From Leptospira ainlahdjerensis (GTDB lineage: Bacteria; Spirochaetota; Leptospiria; Leptospirales; Leptospiraceae), in the NCBI RefSeq assembly GCF_016919175.1, contig NZ_JAFFPU010000004.1:79336-143335 (forward strand): a DNA stretch of 64,000 nt. Reading direction: 5' to 3'. The notes beneath the pieces are model-generated. The model was not told the DNA's origin and searched no databases. It saw only the letters and a list, made by a program, of their open reading frames with translations. This document shows positions 1 to 11,772 of the stretch, piece by piece. Both the position numbers and the translations under genes were made by a program. The first letter of the stretch is position 1. Each line of letters begins with the position of its first letter.

Positions 1-84
1 AGAATGAGGGAAAATGTTCGTTTCAAGTTAAAAACTGAGCCACCAGATATTTGCTTACAGAATCAAACCGCTAAAGGCCGGTAT

Positions 85-534
85 TTATTTTTCTCCGGTT
101 CCCGATTGTCTAACCATGGCCAGGTTAAACTTACTCACTCCTGCCTCGTTTACCTTATCGATCACTTTGATAACGGTTTGATAGCTTGCGGTGCCATCTC
201 CACGAATGATCACTCTGTTCTTTCCCGGTTCTCTCTTTTCCAAAGGTCCTAGAAACACATTGATCTTATCCGTAAGTTTTTCCAGGGGAACAGGATCCGT
301 ATCTTTATCCAAGAATATCTTTCCATCTTTATTGATGGTGATTACCAGTTCGTCTTTTTTCTTTTCTTGAGCCGTAGAAGAAGATCGAGGGAGTTCAATC
401 TTCATCACGGTCGATTTTTCCAAGGTCGCATTCATCAAAAAATAAATTACGATAAAACTAATAACGTCGATCAGAGGAGCCAATTCGATTTGGCCTCCTC
501 TGCTTGATGAAGATCGGAACTTTCTAAATTTCAT
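85..534 (-). CDS. exbD: ExbD/TolR-family proton-channel subunit
   Basis: A 149-residue single-span protein of the ExbD/TolR family, which works with ExbB/TolQ in the inner membrane to turn proton flow into force on TonB or TolA. A short basic cytoplasmic tail (residues 1-16) leads into a membrane helix at about 17-38 carrying the family motif PLIDV; Asp23 fits the proton-carrying aspartate. Residues 45-149 form the periplasmic domain. It starts one base after the stop of the upstream exbB-like gene, so the two form an operon. A TonB-type gene may lie beyond the left edge but is not visible. ExbD versus TolR cannot be decided from sequence alone; ExbD is the default. Confidence 0.9.
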   Translation of the reverse strand: MKFRKFRSSSSRGGQIELAPLIDVISFIVIYFLMNATLEKSTVMKIELPRSSSTAQEKKKDELVITINKDGKIFLDKDTDPVPLEKLTDKINVFLGPLEKREPGKNRVIIRGDGTASYQTVIKVIDKVNEAGVSKFNLAMVRQSGTGEK

Positions 535-535
535 A

Positions 536-1141
<606 letters not shown>

Positions 1142-1253
1142 TTGAGTGAAATTCTCCCATAAGTAGAGTTTAAAACTCTCTTGTTACTGCCAAACAGTTT
1201 TCTAATCTGCGCCCACCCTTTTTATAAGGATTCCCAATGGAAAAGTTCCAAGG

Positions 1254-2960
1254 TTAGACCGCCTGTTTTTTCAGCAGTTCTTTTGCGTGCTCAAGAGCGC
1301 CTTTCGAAACCCTTTGACCCGAAATCATCCGCGCAAGTTCCAAGGTACGCTCTTCTAAACTCAAGAATTCCGCTCGGGAAAACGTTCTTCCTCCTTCGAC
1401 ATATTTACTGATTTTTAGATGGTCATTCGCTGCGGAAGCAATTTGTTGCAGGTGAGTAATCAAGATGAGCTGATGATTGGAAGCTAAATTCCGAAGTTTC
1501 CGAGCCACATCCATAGCAATCTCCCCCCCCAAACCGGAATCGATCTCGTCGAAGATCAGAACACGCAGGTGGGATTGACCTCCCAAAATCGAACGAATCG
1601 CAAGCATCACTCTCGATACTTCCCCGCCGGAGGCAATCTTTCGGAGCGGTCTCGGTTTTTCACCCGGATTTGGGCTAAAATAAAATTCCAATTGATCGAG
1701 TCCCGTTTCGTTTACGATATAACTTTTTCCGGAAGCAGAGATTTCTCCTTCGGGGCTAGGTTCCCACCGAAGAACGACTTGTACCGCCGCCCCCGACATT
1801 CCCAGATGTTCCAATTCGGACTTGAGTGAGGATTCGAATCGAACCAGAGATTCCCTTCTCGCTTTGGAAAGCTGGATCGAAAGAGAACCCAGTCTGGTCG
1901 TAACATTCTCCACCTCCGACTCCATCGATTCCTTATTTTTGGAATTTTTTTCCATGGCTTCCAGCTCTTGTTCCGCCTTTCTCTTACGATCTAAAATTTC
2001 GGATAGATCCGAGCCGTATTTCTTTTTCAGTTTGGAAATGAGGTCCAAACGAGACTGAACAAACTGCAAACGATCCGGCGAAAAGAAAATCTCTTCCTTT
2101 TCATCCAAAACGGAAGAATTGATCTCTTTGAGTTGGATGTAAATTTCCTGAAGCGAGTCCAAGGTTTTCCCAAAGTCCGGCTGGATGGATTTGATTTTTT
2201 CCGCTGCGCTCAGAAGTCTGGGAAAGGAAGGAAGAATCGCCGAGTCCGAATCGGCGAGATAAGAGGAAAGAATTTCGAAATTCTCCGCCAGAAGTTCCCC
2301 GTGAGCTAAAAGACGTTCTTCTTTGCTTAAACTCTCTTCTTCCCCCTCTTTTAAGTCTGCCTCTTTGATTTCTCGGATTTGAAAGGAAAGAAACTCGATT
2401 CGTTTTGATTTTTCCTCTTCGTTCTTACGCAATTCTTCCAGACGTTTTTTCAAACTCTTATAGGTTAAAAAACATTCTTTGACCTGGTTTCGGAGAGGAA
2501 TCAACCCCGCGTGCAGATCAATGATATCCAACTGTTCGCTTCGATCCAAAAGAAGAATCTGATCGTTTTGATTGTGGACTTCCGCGAGCAATTCTCCGAG
2601 TCCTCTCAGAGTGGTCGATGAGGCAAGGGATTGATTGATCAGAATCCGGGACTTTCCGTCTCGGCTGCATTCCCTATGCAATGTAAGTTCTTTGGAATCC
2701 GACGGAAAACCCTTCTCCTGGAGCCAATCCTGAGCGACCGGGTTGCGAGAAAGATCAAAAACACCTTCCAGGACATATTTTGCGGCTCCTGTCCGTATTT
2801 CCATAGGACTGCTCTTTCCTCCCAAAAGAGAAGAAATTGCGTCCAAAATCAGCGATTTTCCGGCCCCCGTTTCTCCGGTGATCACCGTCATTCCTTTTTG
2901 AAAATCGATACAAGCTTCTTCAATCAGAGCGAAATCTCTTATATTCAGGGTTTTGAGCAT
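1254..2960 (-). CDS. recN: DNA repair protein RecN
   Basis: A 568-residue SMC-like ATPase that acts in double-strand-break repair. The N-terminus carries Walker A ([10 protein letters not shown], near residue 30), and residues about 150-370 form the expected coiled-coil arms rich in Glu, Lys and Leu. The C-terminal ATPase half holds an ABC-type signature ([16 protein letters not shown]) and Walker B ([13 protein letters not shown]). Length and domain order match RecN. The ATG start is immediately followed by the conserved LxxLxIxDFALI beta strand. It is transcribed towards the exbBD pair with about 110 bp between them. Confidence 0.95.
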   Translation of the reverse strand: MLKTLNIRDFALIEEACIDFQKGMTVITGETGAGKSLILDAISSLLGGKSSPMEIRTGAAKYVLEGVFDLSRNPVAQDWLQEKGFPSDSKELTLHRECSRDGKSRILINQSLASSTTLRGLGELLAEVHNQNDQILLLDRSEQLDIIDLHAGLIPLRNQVKECFLTYKSLKKRLEELRKNEEEKSKRIEFLSFQIREIKEADLKEGEEESLSKEERLLAHGELLAENFEILSSYLADSDSAILPSFPRLLSAAEKIKSIQPDFGKTLDSLQEIYIQLKEINSSVLDEKEEIFFSPDRLQFVQSRLDLISKLKKKYGSDLSEILDRKRKAEQELEAMEKNSKNKESMESEVENVTTRLGSLSIQLSKARRESLVRFESSLKSELEHLGMSGAAVQVVLRWEPSPEGEISASGKSYIVNETGLDQLEFYFSPNPGEKPRPLRKIASGGEVSRVMLAIRSILGGQSHLRVLIFDEIDSGLGGEIAMDVARKLRNLASNHQLILITHLQQIASAANDHLKISKYVEGGRTFSRAEFLSLEERTLELARMISGQRVSKGALEHAKELLKKQAV

Positions 2961-3949
2961 ACTTACCTCGGGATACTAAACAAATTATACCCTTCATATA
3001 ACTGCTATACATCTGATTGCAAGTTATTTTTTTTCTAAAACCTTATTTTCGAAAAAAATCCGAGTCATACGGATTTTCAATATCCTCACCCACAAGTTGA
3101 GGGGATCTGCAACGAAATGATCCTGTAAAGAGTGGCTTGTAGGAACTTCCTGCAAAGGGATTCGTGCTTGCAAAATTAGGATTCTGTGATAGAGGAATGG
3201 CCGCCGTGGTTTTTTCCGCCCCCCGCCCCTGCGAGCGCCCCATAGGAAGCGATGCACTGAGTTTCCCGAAAATACGGGCGGGGCGCGCCGCTTTCACAGT
3301 AAATTGTCCTAGCAACGACAATTTTTCTTAAATCCGGGCAACGTGTGGGGAAGGTTATGCGGTGTTTGCGTAAATTCTCGCCGAACACGCAATAAACGAA
3401 GAAAGAATTTTGATTTTCCGAAGTTTGAAAAAGGAATTTTTCCTTTTCTCAAATCGTTTCCTAACGCTGGAATTTTCGAAAAAATCTACGGAAATGAGGA
3501 ATGAAATATTCCAAATTTTGAATCCTCTTGTTTTCTTTCAAAAATCAAACAAACCAAAACGGAAGCCTTCCCCAAAAGAATTCCCACTTTATGATATTTT
3601 TATGGAGTTCTGATGCCGTTTTTCTTATAAATAAAACAAAACTTCCTTTCTTATAGAAAATGAACTTTTAAATCGATCGAATTTTGATTTTGAGAACTCT
3701 TCTTCGAGTCTCTTTTTCAATCTCTGAAAAAAAGCGAACGATCAAAGGTTACTAGAGAAGCCGTTTGTTGCAAAAAGAAATTAGGAATTCGGAAATCAAA
3801 AGAAACAAAAGAATCGGTTTGGATTTTTGCGGTTTTACCCGATTTTTAGAATATCGTAATTCTGGAATTTGATTGATTCAATCTCTTTGTCATCGATACT
3901 GACAGTGAAAATTGTTAAGCGTCCGGAATGAACGGGGATAGAAAGAAAT
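2961..3949. other. 989-bp intergenic region with a degenerate repeat copy
   Basis: This spacer lies between the divergent recN and HATPase genes. Short frames here are low-complexity and lack ribosome binding sites. The only recognisable content is a degenerate copy of the interspersed repeat at about 3087-3310. The stretch from 3400 to 3949 is AT-rich and should hold the promoters of the downstream gene, but no convincing -35/-10 pair stands out. Confidence 0.6.
3087..3310 (+). repeat. Interspersed repeat, degenerate copy A
   Basis: This copy resembles the better preserved copies at 17745, 36486, 36773 and 39975. It has the leader segment CACAAGTTGAGGGGAT, a border motif in palindromic form (GTAGGAACTTCCTGC), the core CTTGCAAAATTAGGATT then GTGATAGAGGAA, and the GC-rich part GGGCGGGGCGCG followed by CTTTCAC and AATTGTC. 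The GC-rich part carries roughly 30 extra bases compared with the 134-bp form, so the copy is longer and diverged. Confidence 0.65.
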
Positions 3950-4643
3950 ATGGCAAAAAGTTTTCAAGACTTAGATCAAAAACTAAGCGAACTCATCCAA
4001 TCGCGTTCCCGAATCACGGTCCAATCCTCGCGGATGAACTCCAAACTTGAAAAATATGTTCTTCGAATCATAACGGAAATTCTAACGAAAGTTGGACAGA
4101 CCCGTTATGTGGAGATGTTATATACCATCACCAAAGAGATGTCCATCAACGGAGTCAAGGCCAACCAAAAACGAGTCTTCTTTGAGGACGAAGGTTTGGA
4201 TATTCGAAATCCGGCAGAATATGAAAAGGGAGTCGCGGCATTCAAAGCAAAGTTTTCGGAAAGAATGGCGGACGAATATGGCAAGCGGTGTCTTGCCCGT
4301 GGAATTTCTGTAAAATTAAACATTACTTATACTATGGACGGAATCGTAGTAGAAGTAACCAACAACACTCCGGTAATCGCCGAAGAACAGGAAAGGATGC
4401 GGGAGAAAATGAGAAAGGCGATGGGTTATAACGATATCGCCGAATTCTATATGGATAATATGGATAATACAGAAGGAGCCGGACTCGGTATCGCTCTCAT
4501 TATGATTCTATTAAAAAGTGAGAATATAGATCCTCATCTCTTCAGAGTCATGACTCACGAACACGAAACGGTGGCGCGTGTCGAGATTCCGTTTTCGGAA
4601 AATTATATCAGCATTCGAAGTAAAGAACTAAAGGAAAATAATC

Positions 4644-4660
<17 letters not shown>
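3950..4660 (+). CDS. HATPase-fold protein, histidine-kinase-like
   Basis: A 236-residue soluble protein whose C-terminal part looks like the ATP-binding domain of the histidine kinase/Hsp90/RsbW superfamily. An N-box-like segment ([10 protein letters not shown]) is near residue 65, and a glycine-rich lid ([17 protein letters not shown]) near 175-190. No phospho-accepting histidine box, receiver or membrane segment is seen, so it is not a complete sensor kinase. It may be an anti-sigma-type kinase or an orphan ATPase module. Its stop lies 16 bases inside the following SDR gene, suggesting co-transcription. The substrate is not predictable. Confidence 0.65.
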
Positions 4661-5414
<754 letters not shown>

Positions 5415-5472
5415 TCGGAAATCGATTTTTTCAGAAAAGAACTTTACACTAAGAGAAAATTATAATATAATT

Positions 5473-5542
5473 GACTGTAATTTATTGAATTAAGTCTTTA
5501 TGGTTTACTAAAACTGAATAAACTTAATTCAATAATCCAGTC
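5473..5542. promoter_or_regulatory. Long inverted repeat before the ArsR-type gene
   Basis: Perfect 14-bp arms lie at 5482-5495 and 5522-5535 (TTATTGAATTAAGT and its complement), with outer pentamers GACTG (5473-5477) and CAGTC (5538-5542). The 26-bp centre is unpaired. It sits 50 bp before the start codon, where an autoregulatory operator or a leader hairpin would be expected. Confidence 0.5.
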
Positions 5543-5591
5543 TAAAGAGAAAGCATCTTCTTCTTTTAGAAATCTAAAAAAGAGTAAAACA

Positions 5592-5891
5592 ATGTCTAAA
5601 GAAAAATCAGTATTAAAGAAAACCCAGTTAGAATCAGCAATCCGCGGAATCAAGGGAATCGCACACCCGGACCGTTTGCAGATTCTTTTTTTCCTCTCTC
5701 AAAAGGAACATAGCGTAGGCGAACTTGTAGATTTACTTGGAATCAGCCAGTCCGCTGCATCTCAACACCTGAGTAAAATGAAGATCAATGGAATCCTTTC
5801 CAGCAGAAAAGAATCCAATCAAGTTTTCTACTACTTGAAAGACGGTAAATACAAGGATCTGATTCGTACGATCGTAAAGATCTACGGTTGA
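5592..5891 (+). CDS. ArsR-family winged-helix regulator
   Basis: A 99-residue winged helix-turn-helix protein of the ArsR/SmtB family. The start of the fold has the family hallmark HPDRLQILFFL (residues about 26-36), the recognition helix is in ISQSAASQHLSKMK (about 54-67), and the wing is around SSRKESNQVFYYL. It contains no cysteine, so the thiolate metal sites of ArsR or SmtB are absent. It may respond to another ligand or simply act as a dimeric repressor. A large inverted repeat just upstream suggests autoregulation. The following gene is convergent. Confidence 0.85.
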   Translation: MSKEKSVLKKTQLESAIRGIKGIAHPDRLQILFFLSQKEHSVGELVDLLGISQSAASQHLSKMKINGILSSRKESNQVFYYLKDGKYKDLIRTIVKIYG

Positions 5892-5915
5892 TTCCCGAAG
5901 CGTATTCAAAATTTA

Positions 5916-6896
5916 TTATGTGCCCTCTTCTTGATCGAGGAGGGTTACATACTCCCTGACCGCGTCCTCTAACTTCGTAAAACCTTCCTCGTAACCCGTT
6001 TTGAGCAGCTTTGTCGTGTCCGCGCAGGTATAATACTGATACTTTGCTTTGAGACTTTCCGGCATTTCCGTGTATTCTATGTTTTTCGGAAGGCCGAGGG
6101 TATCAAAAATCGCGGAGACAAGATCGTTCCAAGTTTCGGCAACTCCTCTTCCCAAATTATAAAGACCTCCATGACCGCCAAACGCAAGATAGGCGGTGAT
6201 TTTAGCCGCATCCTTTGCGTATAAAAAGTCGCGTCTTTGTTCTCCGTCCTTGTATTCAGGTTTGTATGATTTGAAAAGTTTGATCTTTCCTTCTCTTCTG
6301 ATCTGCTCGTAACCCTTTAGAACCACACTTCTCATATCTTCCTTATGACCTTCTCCGTAACCGAAAACGTTAAAATATTTGATCCCGGTAATTCGATCTA
6401 AGAAAGAATGTTTTTTCGCATAGAGATCGAACATGTGTTTGGAATAACCGTACATGTTCAATGGCTTCAAAACATCGATGTCGCTTTTGTCGTCGTATCC
6501 GTTCGCTCCGTCTCCGTAGGTCGCCGCCGACGAAGCGTAGACAAAACGGACTCCGTTTTTGAGCGATTCCTTTGCGAGAAGTTTTGTATACTCGAAATTA
6601 TTGTTTATCAGGTAAGAGGCGTCAGTCTCCGTCGTCGAAGAACAAGCTCCCAGATGAAAAAGAATATCATAATCTTTGAATAAACTTGATCGAATCGCGA
6701 GATCCAGAAAATGTTCCTTTTCCAGATAATCGGAATATTTTTTACCCAGCAGATTCTTCCACTTGGAAGAATTTCCAAGATGATCCACAACCAGAATGTC
6801 GTCGATTCCTTGGCGGTTGAGTTCTTCAATGAGATTGGAACCGATGAGACCTGCTCCACCGGTGACTATACATCTTTTTTTCGTCATAGAATTCAA
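5916..6896 (-). CDS. hldD: ADP-L-glycero-D-manno-heptose 6-epimerase
   Basis: A 326-residue extended SDR enzyme that epimerises ADP-D-glycero-D-manno-heptose to the L-glycero form, a step in making the LPS inner-core precursor. Visible motifs are TGGAGLIGSN (residues 12-21), HLGACSSTTE (81-90), the catalytic Ser region YASSAATYGDG (120-130) and Tyr149-x3-Lys153 in NMYGYSKHMFD, the form specific to HldD. Length is close to the usual 310. It follows the UbiD-type gene by 5 bp and is the last of a seven-gene minus-strand run. An alternative start three codons in (MTKKR) is possible. Confidence 0.9.
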   Translation of the reverse strand: MNSMTKKRCIVTGGAGLIGSNLIEELNRQGIDDILVVDHLGNSSKWKNLLGKKYSDYLEKEHFLDLAIRSSLFKDYDILFHLGACSSTTETDASYLINNNFEYTKLLAKESLKNGVRFVYASSAATYGDGANGYDDKSDIDVLKPLNMYGYSKHMFDLYAKKHSFLDRITGIKYFNVFGYGEGHKEDMRSVVLKGYEQIRREGKIKLFKSYKPEYKDGEQRRDFLYAKDAAKITAYLAFGGHGGLYNLGRGVAETWNDLVSAIFDTLGLPKNIEYTEMPESLKAKYQYYTCADTTKLLKTGYEEGFTKLEDAVREYVTLLDQEEGT

Positions 6897-6901
6897 ATTT
6901 C

Positions 6902-8659
6902 CTAAAGAGAGTCTAAGAGTCTACCAAATCTATCGTCTACCCTTTTCACGGTTTGGCTGTCCGCTTCCGTTAGAGGCGGGTACCAATCCTTGAGTCTGCA
7001 GTCGATTACGACCGGAGGATAGAGTCCCGGATGATTTCGTATTAATTTTGTGTTTGCGTAGATATCTCCCGCCGGTTCAAAGCGAGTAAAGATCGACCAG
7101 ATAAAATCGTGATCGGAACGAGTCGCGTCGACCGAATCGTCCACGAGAAAAACGAGTAAAAAATCTTGAATACATTTTTCTTTGAGAAGTTTTGCGGGGA
7201 GGCCGTCGTTCTTTTTGTATTTTTTTCCTGATACGACTAACGTTCCGGGATACGCTACGATCGGATCCTCAAAATAAGAACTTACGAATTTTCCCTTAAA
7301 ACTCGTTTTAAGAGAATTCTTTTTTTCACCGGATCCAAGAAGAATCGCTTTACTTCCTTTGTTCACTTCCGGACCCGTATAATCCAAGGTGTCCTGGGAA
7401 ATATTGGAAAAAATATGTAAGTCGGTAATTGGATTCATTCTTTCTAATACGCTAATAAACGTATTTCTAAAGTTTTTAAGATCTACGTTTTGATCGGTGA
7501 CGAGCAATACCTTTGTAAGGGAGAGTTGACCTTCTCCCAAAATCCGAAGGGCCCCCGTAAACGCCTCTCCTTGATAACGTTCCTTAACGACCGCAACTGC
7601 GAGAGAATGAACTCCGGATTCTTCATAGGCCCAAACCCCTTTTACCGCGGGCATGACAACCGGAAACATCGGAGACAATAGATCTTGGAGATATTCGGCA
7701 ATCCAGTGATCCTCTTGAGGAGGACGTCCAACCACGGTCGCGGGCCAGATCGCATCCTTTCTATAAAAAATATTCCTTACTTGTACGATCGGATAATCGT
7801 GTTTCAGAGCATAGTAACCGTAGTGATCACCGAACGGACCTTCGGGTTTTCGAATCTTCGGCGGAATGATTCCCGAAATCAAAAAGTCCGCGTCCGCGAC
7901 GATCGGAAGCGGACTCACGTTTGAATTCTTATACATTTTTAATTTTTCGCCTAATAATAGTGAGGCGAGAATGAGTTCACTGATCTCTTCCGGTAGAGGC
8001 GCCACGGCCGCGATCGTAAGTCCCGGAGGACCTCCCGCGTAGATATGCACCGGCAAACCTTTTTCTTCTCTTTCCGCTTCGAAGTAGTGATTTCCTCCTC
8101 CCCTGTGGATTTGAATGTGCATCCCGGTTTCCAGAGGTCCGTGGATTTGAATCCGATACATTCCGAGGTTTCCCTTTCCAGTTTTCGGGCTTTCCGTATA
8201 AACCAGAGGTAGTGTAACAAAATTACCTCCGTCTTTCGGCCAGGATTTTATAGTCGGAAGTTCATGCAAAGATTCTAATGTATTTTCAAGAACGGGCGCC
8301 GAGTTAACTTTTTTTAATCCGACACGCAAAGCCTGAAACGCGAGATGACGCAAGTTCCAAACCTTAGCTGGCGACGGAGGAAGAAAGTGTTGAATCGTAT
8401 ATGCAATTTTTTGCACGAACTTTACGGGATCCTCTCCGAAAGCGATTCTCATTCTTTTTTCGGAACCGTAGAGATTGGTGGCGACGGAAAAACGGGATCC
8501 TTTTACGTTTCGAAATAGAACTGCAGGTCCTCGTTTGGCTACAACCCGTCTTTGGATTTCGGCCAATTCTAAGATCGGATCCACTTCCTCTTCAATGACG
8601 AGAAGTTCTTTTTCTTTTTGTAGTTCTTTTACAAAGTCGCTCGTGGATCTGATTTTCAT
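6902..8659 (-). CDS. UbiD-family prenylated-FMN decarboxylase
   Basis: A 585-residue member of the UbiD (de)carboxylase family, which uses prenylated FMN made by UbiX to decarboxylate unsaturated or aromatic acids. Signature regions are [17 protein letters not shown], the cofactor-proximal [17 protein letters not shown] and [13 protein letters not shown], and [13 protein letters not shown]. An upstream in-frame start at 8770 would lie well inside mutY; ATG at 8659 overlaps the mutY stop as ATGA and gives the normal start MKIRSTSDF, so it is preferred. In leptospires a likely role is quinone biosynthesis, either ubiquinone-type or the MqnL-type step of the futalosine menaquinone route, but this is inference. 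Confidence 0.85.
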   Translation of the reverse strand: MKIRSTSDFVKELQKEKELLVIEEEVDPILELAEIQRRVVAKRGPAVLFRNVKGSRFSVATNLYGSEKRMRIAFGEDPVKFVQKIAYTIQHFLPPSPAKVWNLRHLAFQALRVGLKKVNSAPVLENTLESLHELPTIKSWPKDGGNFVTLPLVYTESPKTGKGNLGMYRIQIHGPLETGMHIQIHRGGGNHYFEAEREEKGLPVHIYAGGPPGLTIAAVAPLPEEISELILASLLLGEKLKMYKNSNVSPLPIVADADFLISGIIPPKIRKPEGPFGDHYGYYALKHDYPIVQVRNIFYRKDAIWPATVVGRPPQEDHWIAEYLQDLLSPMFPVVMPAVKGVWAYEESGVHSLAVAVVKERYQGEAFTGALRILGEGQLSLTKVLLVTDQNVDLKNFRNTFISVLERMNPITDLHIFSNISQDTLDYTGPEVNKGSKAILLGSGEKKNSLKTSFKGKFVSSYFEDPIVAYPGTLVVSGKKYKKNDGLPAKLLKEKCIQDFLLVFLVDDSVDATRSDHDFIWSIFTRFEPAGDIYANTKLIRNHPGLYPPVVIDCRLKDWYPPLTEADSQTVKRVDDRFGRLLDSL

Positions 8660-9831
8660 AATTTTCCTACCGGAAGTTCCGGTTGTTTTATCGTTTTGTT
8701 TTTGAGTTTGATCAGCTTTCCTGAAATCGAAGAAGGGAATTCTTCCTTGAGATCCTCTTCCCTCACCCATTTGAAAAGGACGTCTTGTTTTTTGTTTAAG
8801 ATTTTTTCGATTCGAGTTCGGTCTTCTTCCAGAATGTCGCTGAACTTCAATTGGATTCTATGATTGGTGATGGAATGTTTTGTACGATGTGGATGTGTAT
8901 TCAAACGGGATTCTTCAAACAACTCCTCGGAGATAGAATCCTTTTCGTAAGGATGTTTTCCTTCCAATCGGAACGGAAGCGAATAGATCGTTTTAAAAAA
9001 TCTTCTTCCTGAATATTTCAAAAGAAGAATCTGATTCTTAGATCTTAAGAATAAAAAATGCAGATCCAGATCGATCCAGTTGTCTACCGATTTAGATACG
9101 GGGATCTCCCTTTCTTTCCCCGCGGCTTTTGCTTCACAGTGATCGATTAATGGACAAGACTCACAAATCGGAATCGGAACACAGACCAAGGCTCCGAGTT
9201 CCATCATCGCCTCGTTGTGGTCGCCCGCGGAATCCGGAGTTAAAAATTCTTGAGCGAGATTTCCTAAAAGTTGATTCGTGGAATTGAGAAGAGGATCTTC
9301 TTCAATCAAAAAAAGTCTGGATAAAACGCGCTTAACGTTCCCGTCTAAAACGGCGTGATGTTTTCCGTAAGCGATGGATAATACGGCGGAGGCAGTATAA
9401 CTTCCTACTCCCGGAATCGAAAGCGCGTCGTCGTAGTTCTTTGGAAATTCTCCCGAAAATTTTTCGACCAAAAGACCGGCTCCTTTTTTTAAGTTTCGCG
9501 CTCGAGAATAATAACCAAGTCCTTTCCAGTATTTCATGACCTCGTCTTCCGAAGCTTCTTTGAGGGAGTTCGGATCCGGAAATCTTTCTAAGAATGTTTC
9601 GTAAATCGGAAGCATCGCCGCGACGCGGGTTTGTTGGAGCATAATTTCGCTCACCCAAATCCGATACGCGTTTTTGTTGATTCTAAAGGGAAGATCCCTT
9701 TTGTTTTTTTGAAACCAAGAAAGTAAGGCCTTTCTTAATTTTAATAGGAGCTCGGGAGAAATGGGGGCGTTTTTGGATTCCACAGTCGTAAAGAAGATCG
9801 ATTTCTTTACATGGAACGGTACGTCGAACAA
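8656..9831 (-). CDS. mutY: A/G-specific adenine DNA glycosylase MutY
   Basis: A 391-residue base-excision enzyme that removes adenine mispaired with 8-oxoguanine. The catalytic Glu62 lies in [10 protein letters not shown], the helix-hairpin-helix is IPGVGSYTA (139-147), and the catalytic Asp163 is in VLDGNVKRV. Four cysteines (217, 223, 226, 232) form the iron-sulfur loop, spaced CX5CX2CX5C; the textbook spacing is CX6CX2CX5C. The C-terminal part (about 250-391) fits the NUDIX-like 8-oxoG recognition domain. The start is TTG at 9831 with AGGA seven bases upstream. The stop overlaps the UbiD start. Confidence 0.92.
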   Translation of the reverse strand: MFDVPFHVKKSIFFTTVESKNAPISPELLLKLRKALLSWFQKNKRDLPFRINKNAYRIWVSEIMLQQTRVAAMLPIYETFLERFPDPNSLKEASEDEVMKYWKGLGYYSRARNLKKGAGLLVEKFSGEFPKNYDDALSIPGVGSYTASAVLSIAYGKHHAVLDGNVKRVLSRLFLIEEDPLLNSTNQLLGNLAQEFLTPDSAGDHNEAMMELGALVCVPIPICESCPLIDHCEAKAAGKEREIPVSKSVDNWIDLDLHFLFLRSKNQILLLKYSGRRFFKTIYSLPFRLEGKHPYEKDSISEELFEESRLNTHPHRTKHSITNHRIQLKFSDILEEDRTRIEKILNKKQDVLFKWVREEDLKEEFPSSISGKLIKLKNKTIKQPELPVGKL

Positions 9832-9897
9832 CGGTAAATCCTGTTTTCACGGGATTCTTAAATTTCATTCGATTTTATTTTGAATCTATCGAAATTT

Positions 9898-10881
9898 TTA
9901 GTCTCTGGTCAGGACGTTTATCTTCTCCGGACGGCTCGGATTGGAAATATGATATTTCCCGTCCAAGAGCATGATGTGTTTTCCGTTTTCCAAGGCACGA
10001 TAGAGTTTTTGAAAGTTCGGTCCCGGGACTAAAACCGACTCGGGACTTGCCAACTTCTTTTTGATGGAATCGATCGTGTAGATATCGTGTTGCCCGACTC
10101 CCTTCAATTCTTTCATTCCCACATAGGAGCAATCGAAGTAGTCCCTAACGTCGTTGTAAACGGATTTTGATACGGTGATCTTTCCGGGCTCTCCGATATT
10201 TTCGATCCGAGAAGCGAGGTTTACGGTATGTCCCCAGATATCGAACGCGATCTTTGTATGTCCGACGACTCCGGCGATCAAGGTTCCAGAGTGAATCGCG
10301 ATCCGAAGCCCCCAGGCGTCCTCTCCGCTTTTCATTCTTTCCTTTTTGCGATTCTCCGCATATTCCATCATCTTCAAAGATGCCAGAAGAGAATCCAACT
10401 TTGCGGTTCTCTTATATCCCCCCAAACCGCCGACCGCAAGAAACGCGTCCCCGATCGTTTTTACTTTTTCGATTCTGTGTTGAGTGCATATTTTTTCGAA
10501 TTCGTCGAAGTAGATCGAAAGTTCCTTTAAAAGTTCGTTCGGACTCATATAACGACTGATATCCGAAAATCCTACAAAGTCGGTAAGAATCACGACGGCA
10601 TTCTCGTGTTGAATGGGTCGAACTTTTCCTTTTAGTTTCAATTCTTCGATCATATACTCCGGAAGAATGTTCTGTAAAAGTACGTCCGCCTTCTTTTTCT
10701 CCTCGAGAATCCGATTTCGATCGCTATTGACGATGTGATTCATCATCTCTCGAGTAAGCGCTTCCTTGTTTCGATATCGAACGATTCGGCTTAGGGCCCG
10801 AAAATAATCCTCTTCCCTTTGAATGATATCTTCGGGAGTTCCCAGCGCGATGTTCCGAGCAAACTCCGCCAACTCGTTCAA
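9898..10881 (-). CDS. Class III adenylate cyclase, soluble
   Basis: A 327-residue class III nucleotidyl cyclase making cAMP. Residues 56-85 form a helical transducer (LLQNILPEYMIEELK) typical before the catalytic domain. Catalytic residues are all present: metal-binding Asp101 (ILTDFVGFS) and Asp145 (KTIGDAFLAVGG), adenine-selecting Lys141 and Asp214 (FDIWGHTVN), and transition-state Asn221 and Arg225. The Lys/Asp pair points to ATP rather than GTP. There is no membrane helix or obvious sensor domain; the first 50 residues are unassigned. Its ATG overlaps the stop of the ODP-like gene (ATGA), so the two are probably made together. Confidence 0.92.
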   Translation of the reverse strand: MNELAEFARNIALGTPEDIIQREEDYFRALSRIVRYRNKEALTREMMNHIVNSDRNRILEEKKKADVLLQNILPEYMIEELKLKGKVRPIQHENAVVILTDFVGFSDISRYMSPNELLKELSIYFDEFEKICTQHRIEKVKTIGDAFLAVGGLGGYKRTAKLDSLLASLKMMEYAENRKKERMKSGEDAWGLRIAIHSGTLIAGVVGHTKIAFDIWGHTVNLASRIENIGEPGKITVSKSVYNDVRDYFDCSYVGMKELKGVGQHDIYTIDSIKKKLASPESVLVPGPNFQKLYRALENGKHIMLLDGKYHISNPSRPEKINVLTRD

Positions 10882-11708
10882 CGTAGATCACCCTTTCTTG
10901 CTTTTTGAATCCAGTCGTCTTTGATCAAATCGAGTCCGCAGGGAAGATTCCAGAGTTCGTCGATGATCGCGGGAAGTTGTTCTTTCCGAATGATTTGTCC
11001 GTGCTGGGGTGCGATTACCTCGGCGTCAAAACTCATTATCTTCAAAAGCGCATAACGTAGAGCGAGGTTGGAGGGAATATAGGCTTGCATAAAGGCTTTC
11101 ATGTTGTTCAAAGCTTTTTTATCGTGATACAAGGACCATTCTCTTCCCAAACCTCCCAAAATATCACTCGTAAACAGAACGCGCGACTTGAGATCGAAAG
11201 TTATCATGGCCCCGGGGGAATGTGCGAAAGGAGTGCTGATAAATTGAAGTTCTCTACCGCTGGGTGTGGAAAAATAAGTCAATTCATCGCCGATACGAAT
11301 GATACTTCCTTTTACACCATAGTGTTTGATCAGATAGACGGTTCTTGTTTCCGCGATGATCTGAACGGGACTATCTCCGCTTAAATCTTCAAAGATCGGA
11401 ACGTTTGCGCAAAGGTCCGGATCCTGGTGTTGTAAGACGATCGTTTCTATGGAGTTTGGGGCGACGAGGGAAAAAACTTTTCTGGCTACGACCGGAAAGT
11501 CTGGAATGGAACCGGGATCGATCAAAATGGTGCTATCACCGTTTTTGATCATGTATGGATTACAATGAAGGGATTCCCTTTGATCGTAAAATCCGATCCA
11601 GTAGATGTCTTCGGCGATTTCTACCGCGTAATTGGTATCGATTTCGAGAGTCAATTCTCTCGGAATATTCTTCTGCGTTTCCGCTTGCGCTATATCATTT
11701 TCAGACAA
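10878..11708 (-). CDS. ODP/flavodiiron-type metallo-beta-lactamase-fold protein
   Basis: A 276-residue stand-alone metallo-beta-lactamase-fold protein resembling the di-iron half of flavodiiron proteins and the spirochaete oxygen sensor ODP. Candidate iron ligands are His94, Asp96 and Asp98 (LQHQDPDL), His163 (TPFAHSPGAM), Asp182 (VLFTSDILGG) and His236 (IAPQHGQII). The flavodiiron pattern is HxExDH; here the last His is Leu99. There is no flavodoxin domain, which argues against an oxygen or NO reductase that receives electrons from FMN. It overlaps the adenylate cyclase start by 4 bp, which suggests a sensor role. Its start is 64 bp from the end of the receiver gene. Confidence 0.75.
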   Translation of the reverse strand: MSENDIAQAETQKNIPRELTLEIDTNYAVEIAEDIYWIGFYDQRESLHCNPYMIKNGDSTILIDPGSIPDFPVVARKVFSLVAPNSIETIVLQHQDPDLCANVPIFEDLSGDSPVQIIAETRTVYLIKHYGVKGSIIRIGDELTYFSTPSGRELQFISTPFAHSPGAMITFDLKSRVLFTSDILGGLGREWSLYHDKKALNNMKAFMQAYIPSNLALRYALLKIMSFDAEVIAPQHGQIIRKEQLPAIIDELWNLPCGLDLIKDDWIQKARKGDLR

Positions 11709-11772
11709 GGGACCGACTCCTTTCGGTCTTCAAGACCTTAGTTATAAATATAAATGTCGGATTACAAATATT

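Noticed and set aside
8660..8770. Upstream start for the UbiD-type protein
   Set aside because: It lies inside mutY and would remove the ATGA coupling; the homologous start is at 8659.
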